Source: CAYFPX01 sp964519895 (lineage in GTDB: Bacteria; Myxococcota_A; UBA796; CAJQPC01). From it: DNA of 64,000 nucleotides. Below, one piece after another: positions 54,306 through 63,192 of this stretch (its first letter is position 1; each line of letters opens with the position of its first letter). Position numbers and translations under genes: made by a program. The stretch is taken from assembly GCA_964519895.1 (NCBI GenBank), contig CAZFLE010000020.1, positions 15,189 through 79,188 of the forward strand, written 5' to 3'. The notes below the pieces were generated by a model, which had not been told where the DNA came from, ran no database searches, and was given only the letters and a program-made list of their open reading frames with translations.

Positions 54306-55070
54306 GTGCCCGTACGCGTCGAGACCGACGGCGCCGTCACGACGGTGATCCTGGATCGGCCCGCCGCCCGCAACGCGGTCGACCGCGCCCACGCCCTGGC
54401 CCTTGCAGATGCGTTCCGCGCCTTCGACGCCGACCCGGACAGCCGGGTGGCCGTCCTGTGCGGAGCCGGGGGCCACTTCTGCGCAGGCGCCGACCTGAAG
54501 GCGGTGGCCGCCGGCACACCGAACCGCCTGGAGCACACCGGCGACGGGCCCATGGGGCCCTCCCGCATGGCGCTGTCCAAGCCCGTCATCGCGGCCATCA
54601 GCGGGTACGCGGTCGCCGGCGGGCTGGAGCTGGCCATCTGGTGCGATCTGCGCATCGCGGACCAGGACGCCGTGCTGGGCGTCTTCTGCCGCCGCTTCGG
54701 CGTTCCGCTGATCGACGGCGGCACGGTCCGGCTCCCCAGGCTCATCGGTCTGGGCCGGGCCCTCGACCTGATCCTGACCGGGCGCCCGGTTGCGGCCGAC
54801 GAAGCCCTGGCCCTGGGACTGGTCAACCGCGTGGTGCCGACGGGCACGTCACGCCAGGCCGCCCAGGCCCTGGCCCACGAGCTGGCGCAGCTCCCCCAGG
54901 CGTGTATGCTCGCCGACCGAGCCAGCGCCCTCAGGGCCTTCGACCTGCCCTTGGACCAGGCCATGGCGGCCGAGTTCCGAGACGGTCTGTCGGTGCTCGA
55001 GGAGGCCCGGGAGGGGGCTGGACGCTTCGCCCGCGGCGCCGGGCGGCACGGGTCCCAGGACCCGGACTGA
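54306..55070 (+). CDS. Enoyl-CoA hydratase/isomerase-family protein
   Basis: This encodes 254 residues from GTG. Crotonase motifs are ARNAVDRAHALALADAF, the oxyanion-hole segment GHFCAGADLKAV and ISGYAVAGGLELAIWCDLRIA with the first catalytic Glu. The position of the second Glu reads FGVPLIDGGTVRLPR, so it is absent, as in a subgroup of crotonases. It acts on acyl-CoA, possibly with a chemistry other than hydration. It is convergent with the channel gene. Confidence 0.9.
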   Translation: MPVRVETDGAVTTVILDRPAARNAVDRAHALALADAFRAFDADPDSRVAVLCGAGGHFCAGADLKAVAAGTPNRLEHTGDGPMGPSRMALSKPVIAAISGYAVAGGLELAIWCDLRIADQDAVLGVFCRRFGVPLIDGGTVRLPRLIGLGRALDLILTGRPVAADEALALGLVNRVVPTGTSRQAAQALAHELAQLPQACMLADRASALRAFDLPLDQAMAAEFRDGLSVLEEAREGAGRFARGAGRHGSQDPD

Positions 55071-55080
55071 CAGCGGTCGG

Positions 55081-56544
55081 TCAGAGCCTGGGCGCCGTGC
55101 CTGCGATGACGACCAGCACGTCCCCGGCCTGAACAGGGTGCCCGGCCGGCGGATTGACCTTGGTGACCACCTGGTCGCCCTCGACCCCCTCCCAGGACAC
55201 CAGGATGGCCTCGTGCTCCTCCTTGAGCCGGGTGTGGAGCTCACCGATCAGGGTGCCGGCCAGGGACGGGGGCACCTGGACCTTGTGGAAGGCGTCGCCC
55301 TGCGTGCCGGAGAGGATGTTGTCGAGCACGGACACCAGACCCTGGTTCCGCCCCACCGAGCCGATGATCACCCCCGCATACCAGTCCCGGGCCACGATCT
55401 CCTCGACGCCGGACCGGCGGAGCAGAGTCTCGTTCTGTCGGTCCGTGAGCTCAGCACAGCAGAAGATGCCGGGGCTGAGGCGCTCGATGGTGAGCGCAGC
55501 GAGCACCGTGCGGGCGTCACGGTCCTGGTCGGATCGCGGGGTCTGGCCGTCGGTCAGCACGATGGCCATGCTGGCCCGGGCGATGCCGGCCCGCTCCAAG
55601 ACCTCGACCCGGGTGTAGTCGCCTGCGTGGTGGTAGAGCATCTCCCGGCGAACCCCATCGACCGGGACGTCCTTGGGCCAGCCCTCCTGCTCGGTGATCA
55701 ACACCAGAGGCCGGACGTCGGCGTTGTTCGCCGCAAAGAGTTCTCGCAGCAAGGTGGGACCCGACCGGTTCCAGCCACACAGCACCACATGCCCACTCAG
55801 CTCGTCGAGCTCCATTGGATTGGCCTCCACTCGGCGGCTCATCGCCACCGCCATCGTCGCTGAGATGGTGCCCACCGCCATGCCGAAGATGGTCAGGCCC
55901 CCCAGCATCAGGGTCAGGGTGATCGCTCGCCCGATGTCGTTCTGGGGCATTCCCCCGATGGGCTCGCCGGCGATCAACGTCGACAGGCTGAACCACAGGC
56001 TGCCCTGCAGGCCCGGGTCCTCCAGCTGCACACCCCCGACCAGGTGCACGACCATCGCCCCCAGCAGCACGAGCATCAGCGAGATGGTGGCGACCAGCAG
56101 GAGCTCACGGAGCGTGCCACCCAGCACCGACCCCATGAAACTCAGGTTCCGGTTGATCAACATGCCGGCTCGGAACAGCCGCAGCAGCATCAGGACCCGG
56201 AGCAGCCGCAGGGGCCTCGCCACGGGCAGGATAGCCAGGATGTCCAGCCAGTATCGCCGGAAGAACCTTGACTTCTTTGGCGCGATCCAGAACCGAAGGC
56301 TCAGCTCGACCACGAAGATCCACGTGATGACATTGCCCACGTCGGTCGCTATCTGGTGGGCTGCGTCCCCGGGTGGCGACGAGAACTCGACCACGAGCAG
56401 GCCCACGCTGGCGAGGATGAGCACCACCACCGCCAGGTCCACCCGCGAGTCGGCCATCAGCGCCGCCACCCACTCCTTGATGGTGCGACGCTTGGACAGC
56501 CCCAGGGGCCGACGCGGGCGCTGCGGCTTCCGTGGTTGCGTCAC
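55081..56544 (-). CDS. Six-helix ion channel with RCK/TrkA-N domain and unusual pore
   Basis: This encodes 487 residues from GTG 56544 with GAGGTG upstream; the frame is open to 56586. A basic cytosolic start precedes six helices. S4 is arginine-rich (RPLRLLRVLMLLRLFRAG). The pore loop reads LWFSLSTLIAGEPIGG in place of the potassium-channel TVGYGD. The cytosolic part holds two TrkA-like regions (VVLCGWNRSGPTLLREL, and a C-terminal TrkA_C-like segment VQAGDVLVVIAG), similar in layout to CASTOR/DMI1 channels. Ion selectivity cannot be predicted. Confidence 0.85.
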   Translation of the reverse strand: MTQPRKPQRPRRPLGLSKRRTIKEWVAALMADSRVDLAVVVLILASVGLLVVEFSSPPGDAAHQIATDVGNVITWIFVVELSLRFWIAPKKSRFFRRYWLDILAILPVARPLRLLRVLMLLRLFRAGMLINRNLSFMGSVLGGTLRELLLVATISLMLVLLGAMVVHLVGGVQLEDPGLQGSLWFSLSTLIAGEPIGGMPQNDIGRAITLTLMLGGLTIFGMAVGTISATMAVAMSRRVEANPMELDELSGHVVLCGWNRSGPTLLRELFAANNADVRPLVLITEQEGWPKDVPVDGVRREMLYHHAGDYTRVEVLERAGIARASMAIVLTDGQTPRSDQDRDARTVLAALTIERLSPGIFCCAELTDRQNETLLRRSGVEEIVARDWYAGVIIGSVGRNQGLVSVLDNILSGTQGDAFHKVQVPPSLAGTLIGELHTRLKEEHEAILVSWEGVEGDQVVTKVNPPAGHPVQAGDVLVVIAGTAPRL

Positions 56545-56592
56545 CGGTCGACACCTCGCCCCAGGTCGCACCGGGGCCGCGACCATACACCG

Positions 56593-57723
56593 TCAGCGGC
56601 AGCCGTCTGTGTCGCAGGAGAAGTCCACACCGTCCCCGAAGTCGTAGCTTCCGCCCCCTTCGAGACCGACGTCGTCCGGGGAGTTGTCGGCGAAGGAGCA
56701 GCCCGTGCAGGTCAACGTGCCGTGGTCTGGGTAGAGGTAGATGGCCCCACCGCCGGTGTCGGCCACGTTTCCCACAAAGGACACCCGGTCCAAGAACGTG
56801 TCCCCGAACAGCGCCACGGCACCGCCGACCCCGTTGGCGACATTGGTCTCAAAGGTCGCGTCCTCGATCTGGAGCGTGCCGTAGTAGTGCAACAGCGCAC
56901 CGCCCTGGGAGTCCCGGCTCGAGTTGTCCGCAAAGGCGGCGCCGCGGATGGAGACGTCGCTGTCGTGCACGAAGAGACCACCGCAGTCCCGGGCCTCGCC
57001 GCCCTCGAAGCGCACGTCGGTGAGGGTCGCCGAGCTGGTGTCGACCCGGACCGCACCGCCGTCGTCCTCGGCACTGTTGGCCGTCAACCGGACGCCCTCC
57101 AGGTCCAGCACACACCCGCTCATCGCGAAGACAGCTGCGCCGTCGTAGGCGTAGTGGTTGGACAGGACCGCGTCGACCACGCGCACGCTGGCGCCCTCGG
57201 CACAGGTGATTCCCCCGGCGAGCTGCTCGTTGCGCACGCCTTCGGTGGCGCCCCGATCCAGGGTCGCGTTCTCCACGACCACGTCGACCCCGGCCCCGCG
57301 AGCGGTCAGGACCGTGCCCGACTCGCCCCCGGACAGCACCGTCTCCTCTGGCGTCGCCCCCAGGCCCAGCACGGTCAACGGCGCGGCGGCGGTCAAGCGC
57401 ACGAACCAGGTGCCGGGACAGAACCCCAGCACACCTTCCTGGTCGAGCGTGACGAAGTCCCCCTCGGTGAACGCGTCCGTGAGGTCCTCCTGGCGGCCGT
57501 CCGTGGCGGTGAACACGACCTCGGCGCAGGGGCTCGCGGAGTCGGCCGTGTCCGCCGTGTCGGCTGTGTCCGTCGTGTCGACCGAGTCCGCGGTCCGGCC
57601 ATCCGAGTCCGTGCCGGCGAGGGTCGTCGAGTCACCCGTGCCGTCGTCGCAGCCCACCCACAGCATCGCCAGCAGCATCACCCCCGCACCATAGACCGGC
57701 GCGGACCGGGACGAGCCGGTCAC
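56593..57723 (-). CDS. Beta-helix lipoprotein
   Basis: This encodes 376 residues from GTG 57723 in a GTGA overlap with the preceding hydrolase gene. The signal runs to LLAMLWVGC (lipid Cys25), followed by a Thr/Asp-rich tether (TTDTADTADTADSAS). From about residue 110 the sequence has right-handed parallel beta-helix rungs (GGAVRVDTSSATLTDVRFEG, GGAIYLYPDHGTLTCTGCSF), as in polymorphic outer-membrane proteins or polysaccharide lyases. No catalytic site is evident. Coupled translation with the hydrolase suggests linked surface roles. Confidence 0.85.
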   Translation of the reverse strand: MTGSSRSAPVYGAGVMLLAMLWVGCDDGTGDSTTLAGTDSDGRTADSVDTTDTADTADTADSASPCAEVVFTATDGRQEDLTDAFTEGDFVTLDQEGVLGFCPGTWFVRLTAAAPLTVLGLGATPEETVLSGGESGTVLTARGAGVDVVVENATLDRGATEGVRNEQLAGGITCAEGASVRVVDAVLSNHYAYDGAAVFAMSGCVLDLEGVRLTANSAEDDGGAVRVDTSSATLTDVRFEGGEARDCGGLFVHDSDVSIRGAAFADNSSRDSQGGALLHYYGTLQIEDATFETNVANGVGGAVALFGDTFLDRVSFVGNVADTGGGAIYLYPDHGTLTCTGCSFADNSPDDVGLEGGGSYDFGDGVDFSCDTDGCR

Positions 57724-59177
57724 CGCGGTCGCTTCAGGGCCGCCACGAGGGGCTCTGTCAGGTCGTCCACGGCCAAGGCCTCCTGGGTCAACACCGGCAG
57801 TCCCCCCCACCAGATCCCCGGCACGTGGACCCACGGCGGATCCCGCGTGGTGTCCAGATCATCAGGGCTCGTCGGTGGGGAGCGCAGCACATGGGGCACC
57901 CCTGCCCCGGCCACCGCGATTCCGAAGCCGCCGACCCCCCAGGCGGCCACCGCCCCTTCGCGCTCGACGGCCGCCCCCACGGCCCCCGCGACCCGATCGG
58001 CGTACACCTGGCCCAGGGTCGCTGCAGCGGCGGGGCCCCAGCGGTCGTCGGAGAGGACCAGCTCACAGGTCCGGAACCCCGCCCCGTGCAGGGCATGCAG
58101 GTCGAGGTCCTGGGCGCCCAGCACCACGACCACAGGGCCCTCGCCGCTGCAGGACGTGGTGGCCTCCAGCCCCGCGACAGGCCGAGGCGTCCAGTGGACC
58201 TCGGGCGCCAGCGGCAGCGACCACAGGCGCCGGTGGCTCCGCCGCTCCGCGCGCCCAGCAGTCCTCAGGTCCAGCCGAGGGACCGAAGGGCGCCAGCCGG
58301 GCAGCGGTCGCCCAAGATGTTCCGCGATCCAGGCCAGGGCCTCCCGCTGCATGGGCTCGCCGTAGCCATGCACGCTCGGCACGAGCTTCCAGGTCGCGCT
58401 CTCCGGCAGGCCCTCCAATCGGGGCCCTTCGGACTCCTTGAGCCACAGGGACGGCACAGGCAGGGCGGCGACGACCCCGGGATCGGGGCCCGGGAGGCCC
58501 CAGACCAGCTTGCAGGCACAGCCGGCGGCGTCGGGCGGCCGCGGCACGTCGGGCGCCGACGCGAGCACCACGCCGCTGACCCGGTCGTCGGCCACCGCGA
58601 GCCAGAAGGACAGGACCGCGCCTCCCGAGGCACCGGTCGCCACCACCTGGCGCACGCCGAGCGAGGCCATCAGGTCGAGCCCCGACACCAGGCCGGCGAG
58701 CTGTAGCGCCAGCGCGCTGCTCCCGCCCGCCCACAGCCAGGCCCTGTTGTGTGCGCCACGCTGGAAGTGCAGGGCGCGATCCGGGTGGCCCCACTCCTCC
58801 TCTCCCGGCCCATCCACCACCAGGACCGGCACCCCGGCACCCGCTAGACGGTGAGCCAGGTCCTGGGCCTCGGGCGACGACTTCGCCCCGCCCTGGAAGT
58901 GGCCGTGGGCCATGATCACGCCCTGCTCCGATGGCTCCTCGGGGGCGAACCAGGCGGCCCCGATCCGGAAGCCCTGCCGGGCATCGAACGCCACGGTCCG
59001 GACCGAGTAGCCCTCGCCCTGCCAGACCTCTCCCCACGCTGGATCGGGGTCTGGCGCCGCCCCGGGGAAGCGGACTCGGTCCGCCAGCTCGGCCCGGCGG
59101 TCCACCTCTGCCGAGCCCTCGACAGGCGGCGGTTCCGGCGGACTGGAGCTGCACGCCCATGCCAGGACCCAGAGCAC
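57720..59177 (-). CDS. Alpha/beta-hydrolase lipoprotein
   Basis: This encodes 485 residues from GTG 59177. The signal is MLWVLAWAC (lipid Cys9), then a Pro-rich tether. The fold is shown by GVIMAHGHFQGGAKSSPEA, nucleophile ATGASGGAVLSFWLAV near 195 and PSVHGYGEPMQREAL with the probable His. A second, partly hydrolase-like half follows to residue 485. It is likely an acyl- or peptidyl-esterase at the envelope, resembling the dienelactone/acetyl-xylan-esterase group. It is the first gene of a pair with the beta-helix lipoprotein. Confidence 0.85.
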   Translation of the reverse strand: MLWVLAWACSSSPPEPPPVEGSAEVDRRAELADRVRFPGAAPDPDPAWGEVWQGEGYSVRTVAFDARQGFRIGAAWFAPEEPSEQGVIMAHGHFQGGAKSSPEAQDLAHRLAGAGVPVLVVDGPGEEEWGHPDRALHFQRGAHNRAWLWAGGSSALALQLAGLVSGLDLMASLGVRQVVATGASGGAVLSFWLAVADDRVSGVVLASAPDVPRPPDAAGCACKLVWGLPGPDPGVVAALPVPSLWLKESEGPRLEGLPESATWKLVPSVHGYGEPMQREALAWIAEHLGRPLPGWRPSVPRLDLRTAGRAERRSHRRLWSLPLAPEVHWTPRPVAGLEATTSCSGEGPVVVVLGAQDLDLHALHGAGFRTCELVLSDDRWGPAAAATLGQVYADRVAGAVGAAVEREGAVAAWGVGGFGIAVAGAGVPHVLRSPPTSPDDLDTTRDPPWVHVPGIWWGGLPVLTQEALAVDDLTEPLVAALKRPR

Positions 59178-59183
59178 GGAGTC

Positions 59184-59189
59184 AGGCTA
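59184..59189 (-). promoter_or_regulatory. -10-like TAGCCT, leaderless arrangement
   Basis: On the minus strand the hexamer ends six bases before GTG 59177. No ribosome binding site is visible. Confidence 0.4.
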
Positions 59190-59308
59190 CAACAGGGGCC
59201 GTCAACTCTTGAATCCTCATCGTCTGTCACGCATCGGGACACGGTGGCGATACACTCAACAGCAGTGCGCGCAGCCCAAGGACGGGCGCTCCACCACTCT
59301 GTGAGTCC

Positions 59309-61399
59309 ATGATTCTCTCCGCGACCCTGTTGCTGGCCTGCAGCGACTATGGCTTTGGCCTGCGGCGGGAACAGGTCGTGGAGCCGGAATTCGACGGCGA
59401 AGTCAGTCGGGACTTCGATCCGAAGGACCCCGACGCCTGCGTCGAGGGCACCCACTACCCGGGCATCGAGGTCGGCACGGACGAGACCTGCCAGATCGAT
59501 CCCATCCACGGCACCCTGGACGCCGTCGTCGAGTGGAGCGTGGAGACCTTCAAGTCCCGCTCGGAGTTCTCCGAGGTGCTCATGACCCCGGTCGTCGGCC
59601 ACCTGACCGACGACGACGGCGACGGCACGATCGGCTCGGCCGGGGACATCCCGGACATCGCCCTGATCTCGGACCAGTACGACGCCGGCCACTCCCACGG
59701 GGTCCTACGGGTGCTCCAGGGCGACGGCTCACAGCAGAACTGGTACTGGACCGACGAGCGCTACGACGACGGCACCCAGATCTATCCCTACCAGTACAGC
59801 GGCCTGGCTCTGGGCGACGTCGACGCCGACGGCGAGCCCGAATTGGTGCTGATCGCCTCGATCCACGTCATGGGCGAGGAAGGCCCCCCAGAGGAGCCCA
59901 AGGGCGAAGAGGACACGGCCCCGACCGAGACGGGCGGCGGGCCGGCCGGTGGCGACAGTGGCGGAGAAGAGGGTGAGAACCAGGTCCGCGACACCCAGCT
60001 CCAGAATTGCGGCATCGTGGTGATGAGCCACGACGGCGAGGTCGAGCACTTCACCACCGAGCTGGCCTTTGGCTGCGGCGGCCACGCGCCCGCCATCGCG
60101 GATCTGGACGCCGACGGAAAGCCGGAGATCCTGGTCGGTCCCTACATCTTCGACGGCCTGACCGGGACCCTGGAGGGCCAGGGCACCGGGTACGGCGCCT
60201 TCAATGCCTACGCCGAGATGGGGTACATGTCCTTTGCCGCCGACCTGGACAACGACGGCATCCAAGAGGTCGTCGCCGGCCGCTCCCTGCTGGACCGCTA
60301 CGGCACCGAGATCTGCACTATCGAGGCCGACTACGACGACGGCTTCCCAGCCGTGGCGGACCTGGACGGCGACGATCTCGGCGAGTTCCTGGTGGTCGGC
60401 AACGGCGCGGTCCGCATCTTCGAGCACGACTGCCGCTTCAAGGAAGAGTGGCCCCTGGCCGGCGGCGGCAACGGCGGTCCGCCGACCATCGGCGACTTCG
60501 ACGCCGACACCGAGCCCGAGATTGGCATCGCCGGCGCCACGGTCTACAGCGTCTACGAGACCGACGGCACCCTGTTGTGGTCCCAGCCGGTCACCGACAC
60601 CTCCAGCCACGCGACCGGGTCCTCGGTCTTCGACTTCGACGGCGACGGCCAGGCCGAGGTGGTCTACGCCGACGAGGTCTCGCTGTGGGTCTACGAGGGC
60701 AAGACCGGCGAAGTCCGGCTCCAGGACACGCTGCACACTAGCCGCACGCTCCACGAGTACCCGGTCATCGCCGACGTCGACGCCGACGGCCACGCCGAGA
60801 TCATCATCCCCAACGGCGGCGGGCACCACGGCACCCAGCTCGGCGGCATGTATGTGCTGGGCAGCGCCGACGACTCCTGGCGACCCAACCGCCAGGTCTG
60901 GAACCAGCACGCCTACAGCATCACCAACATCGAGGACGACCTGAGCGTTCCGTCGCCGGCCGTGCCCAACTGGCCCACGTGGAACAGCTTCCGGAGCGGC
61001 GACATCGACCCGATCTCGGGCACCCGCATGGTCGACGCCCGGCCGGTCCTGGCCGACATCTGCGCCCGAGAGTGCCGCCAGGGCCTGATCGGCATCAGCT
61101 ACCAGATCGGCAACCACGGCCTGGCGGACATGCGGTTCGGCGTGCCGGTCTCGGTCTACGCCGTTCACGGAGACGAGCGCGTGCTGATCGAGACCGAGTG
61201 GACCACCGCCATCACCGCGGCTGGCTGGTCTTCCGACGGCTTCGTGCTACGGCTGCCCAGGGATCTGCTGATCGATGACACCATCGAGATCGTGGTCGAC
61301 GACGACGGCTTCGGCGGGAGCGTCGTCACCGAGTGCCACGAGGACAACAACGCACGGACCTACGACCTGTCCGACGTGTGCGAGCGCTACGAGGACTGA
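59309..61399 (+). CDS. VCBS/FG-GAP propeller lipoprotein
   Basis: This encodes 696 residues from ATG 59309. The signal is MILSATLLLAC (lipid Cys11). Propeller repeats with metal loops run from about 100 to 530 (LTDDDGDGTIGSAGDIPDIA, LGDVDADGEPELVL, IADLDADGKPEILV, VADLDGDDLGEFLV, VFDFDGDGQAEVVY, IADVDADGHAEIII). An acidic low-complexity insert follows blade 2 (EEPKGEEDTAPTETGGG). A C-terminal CARDB-like domain has QIGNHGLADMRFGVPVSVY and CHEDNNA. It is predicted to be surface-anchored; the role is unknown. It is divergent from the hydrolase gene across 131 bases. Confidence 0.88.
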   Translation: MILSATLLLACSDYGFGLRREQVVEPEFDGEVSRDFDPKDPDACVEGTHYPGIEVGTDETCQIDPIHGTLDAVVEWSVETFKSRSEFSEVLMTPVVGHLTDDDGDGTIGSAGDIPDIALISDQYDAGHSHGVLRVLQGDGSQQNWYWTDERYDDGTQIYPYQYSGLALGDVDADGEPELVLIASIHVMGEEGPPEEPKGEEDTAPTETGGGPAGGDSGGEEGENQVRDTQLQNCGIVVMSHDGEVEHFTTELAFGCGGHAPAIADLDADGKPEILVGPYIFDGLTGTLEGQGTGYGAFNAYAEMGYMSFAADLDNDGIQEVVAGRSLLDRYGTEICTIEADYDDGFPAVADLDGDDLGEFLVVGNGAVRIFEHDCRFKEEWPLAGGGNGGPPTIGDFDADTEPEIGIAGATVYSVYETDGTLLWSQPVTDTSSHATGSSVFDFDGDGQAEVVYADEVSLWVYEGKTGEVRLQDTLHTSRTLHEYPVIADVDADGHAEIIIPNGGGHHGTQLGGMYVLGSADDSWRPNRQVWNQHAYSITNIEDDLSVPSPAVPNWPTWNSFRSGDIDPISGTRMVDARPVLADICARECRQGLIGISYQIGNHGLADMRFGVPVSVYAVHGDERVLIETEWTTAITAAGWSSDGFVLRLPRDLLIDDTIEIVVDDDGFGGSVVTECHEDNNARTYDLSDVCERYED

Positions 61400-61412
61400 T
61401 CCCTGCGTCCGG

Positions 61413-61418
61413 TACCAT
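61413..61418 (+). promoter_or_regulatory. -10-like TACCAT, leaderless arrangement
   Basis: The hexamer ends five bases before GTG 61424. The GAGGGG between them is too close to serve as a ribosome binding site. Confidence 0.4.
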
Positions 61419-61423
61419 GAGGG

Positions 61424-62215
61424 GTGCCACTGACCGCCGCACGACGCTGGCTCCAGTCGGTCCGGAACCCGGACGGTTCCTGGGGCTACCTGCCCGGACA
61501 GGACGGCCGCGCCGAGCCGACCCTGCTGGTCGCGGCAGCGACGGGACAGGCTGACCTGGACTGGCTCGAGGCCACCCCGATGAGCTGGCAGGCGTGGCTC
61601 ACGCCGGTGGCCCTGCGGCATGTGCAGGCCGCCGCCGGACTGCGGGCCCTCTGTGTCACAAGAATCCTGGCCCACGAAGGCGTCAAGGTCGAGAAGACCC
61701 CAGGCCACGATGGGCTGATTCCCGCGTGGGCCTGGGTCGAGGGGACCGCCCCTTGGATCGAGCCGACCTGCTACGCGGTGCTGAGCCTCCAGGCCGAAGG
61801 CCGGCGGGACCACACCAGGACCACCCAGGGACTGGCCATGCTCCAGGACCGCCAGTGCCGGGATGGCGGCTGGAATTACGGCAATAGTGAGGTGCTGGGC
61901 CAGTCCCTGGAGAGCTTCCCCGGGCCCACCGCCTGGTGCGTGATGGCCCTGCCCCCGGGCGACGCGGTCCAGCGAGGCCTGGACCGCCTCGACCGGGTGG
62001 CCGAGCGTCCCAGCAGCACCGCCCTGGCCCTGACCATCCTGGCGCGTGCCGCCCACGATCAGCCCCTGGCGCCCTGGGTGGCGAGCCTGGTCTCGCGTCA
62101 GCAGACAGACGGCTCCTTCGGCGCTGGCCGCATCGACCGGACCGCCCTGGCCGCCGCGGCCCTCCAGGTGGCCAGCGGCGGCCCCCACCCCTTCGCGACC
62201 GCGGCGGCCTCGTGA
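61424..62215 (+). CDS. Terpene-cyclase-fold (prenyltransferase/squalene-cyclase repeat) protein
   Basis: This encodes 263 residues. Three QW-type repeats are visible: QSVRNPDGSWGY, DRQCRDGGWNYGN and SRQQTDGSFGAG, with helices of the alpha/alpha toroid between. The length is less than half that of squalene-hopene cyclase, and no DxDD acid motif is seen, so cyclase activity is doubtful. Short members may bind isoprenoid or peptide ligands. The stop overlaps the next GTG (GTGA), so it is coupled to the DUF362 gene. Confidence 0.75.
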   Translation: MPLTAARRWLQSVRNPDGSWGYLPGQDGRAEPTLLVAAATGQADLDWLEATPMSWQAWLTPVALRHVQAAAGLRALCVTRILAHEGVKVEKTPGHDGLIPAWAWVEGTAPWIEPTCYAVLSLQAEGRRDHTRTTQGLAMLQDRQCRDGGWNYGNSEVLGQSLESFPGPTAWCVMALPPGDAVQRGLDRLDRVAERPSSTALALTILARAAHDQPLAPWVASLVSRQQTDGSFGAGRIDRTALAAAALQVASGGPHPFATAAAS

Positions 62216-63192
62216 GTCGCATCACCCGCCGGGGCGTGCTGACCGCCGGTGTCGCCGCGGCTGGTGCGACGGTGGTGGGTGTCCCCATCGCCCGCCGCCT
62301 GTCCCAGCCCTCGGCCCGGGTCGCGACACTGGCGATACCGACCTATGGCACAGACCTGGCGGAGCGTCTCCTCGCCGGCCTCCGGGAGTTCCCGGACACG
62401 GTCCGACGGGTGCGCGGCGCCCGGGTGGTGCTCAAGCCCAACCTGGTGGAGTGGAACCCCGCGCGTCCGATCAACACCGATCCGCGCTTTGTCGGGGCCG
62501 TGGCCGATGCCTTCCGCAGGCTCGACGCCAGCGAGGTGGTGGTCGCCGAGGGACCCGGACACAGGCGTGACACGGAGCTCGTGCTGGAGCAGTCCGGCCT
62601 GGACGCCGTGCTACGCCGGGCCCGCATCCCCTTTGTCGACCTGAACGTGGATGGTGTCCGGCGGCGGCAGCTGCCCCGGGACCGGAGCGGCCTGGGCGCG
62701 CTCGAGCTCGCCGCCACCGCGGTCGGCGCCGATCTGCTGGTCAGCCTGCCCAAGCTGAAGACCCACCACTGGGCCGGCGTCACGCTGTCCTGCAAGAACC
62801 TCTTTGGCCTGGTGCCGGGGAGTGTCTACGGCTGGCCCAAGAACCCCCTGCACTGGGCCGGCATCGACAACTGCATCGCCGATCTGTGGGACGCGGTCCA
62901 GCCGGACTTCGCCATCGTGGACGGCATCGTGGGCATGGACGGAGACGGCCCGATCATGGGCGACCCGGTCCAGGCGGGGCTGGTCGTGATGGGCGACCAG
63001 TGCCCGGCGGTGGATGCCACGGCAGCCCGGCTGATGGGCCTGGACCCCCACCGCATCCGCCACCTGTGGCTCGCCTCCTGGTCTGGGGGCACCTTGAGCG
63101 AGGGACGCATCGACGTCATCGGAGATCCCGTGCGCGCCCACGACTTCCGGCTGCTGCCTCAATGGGAAGGGCTCCGCCTGGAGAGCGCTTGA
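62212..63192 (+). CDS. Tat-exported DUF362 protein
   Basis: This encodes 326 residues from GTG 62212. The N-terminus SRITRRGVLTAGVAAAGATV is a twin-arginine signal, which implies a folded, probably cofactor-bearing product exported to the periplasm. DUF362 signatures include VVLKPNLVEWN, VVVAEGPGHRRDT, LLVSLPKLKTHHWAGVTLSCKNLFG and IVDGIVGMDGDGPIMG. No ferredoxin Cys cluster is present. The molecular function of DUF362 is not established. It is the middle gene of an overlapping three-gene operon. Confidence 0.88.
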   Translation: MSRITRRGVLTAGVAAAGATVVGVPIARRLSQPSARVATLAIPTYGTDLAERLLAGLREFPDTVRRVRGARVVLKPNLVEWNPARPINTDPRFVGAVADAFRRLDASEVVVAEGPGHRRDTELVLEQSGLDAVLRRARIPFVDLNVDGVRRRQLPRDRSGLGALELAATAVGADLLVSLPKLKTHHWAGVTLSCKNLFGLVPGSVYGWPKNPLHWAGIDNCIADLWDAVQPDFAIVDGIVGMDGDGPIMGDPVQAGLVVMGDQCPAVDATAARLMGLDPHRIRHLWLASWSGGTLSEGRIDVIGDPVRAHDFRLLPQWEGLRLESA

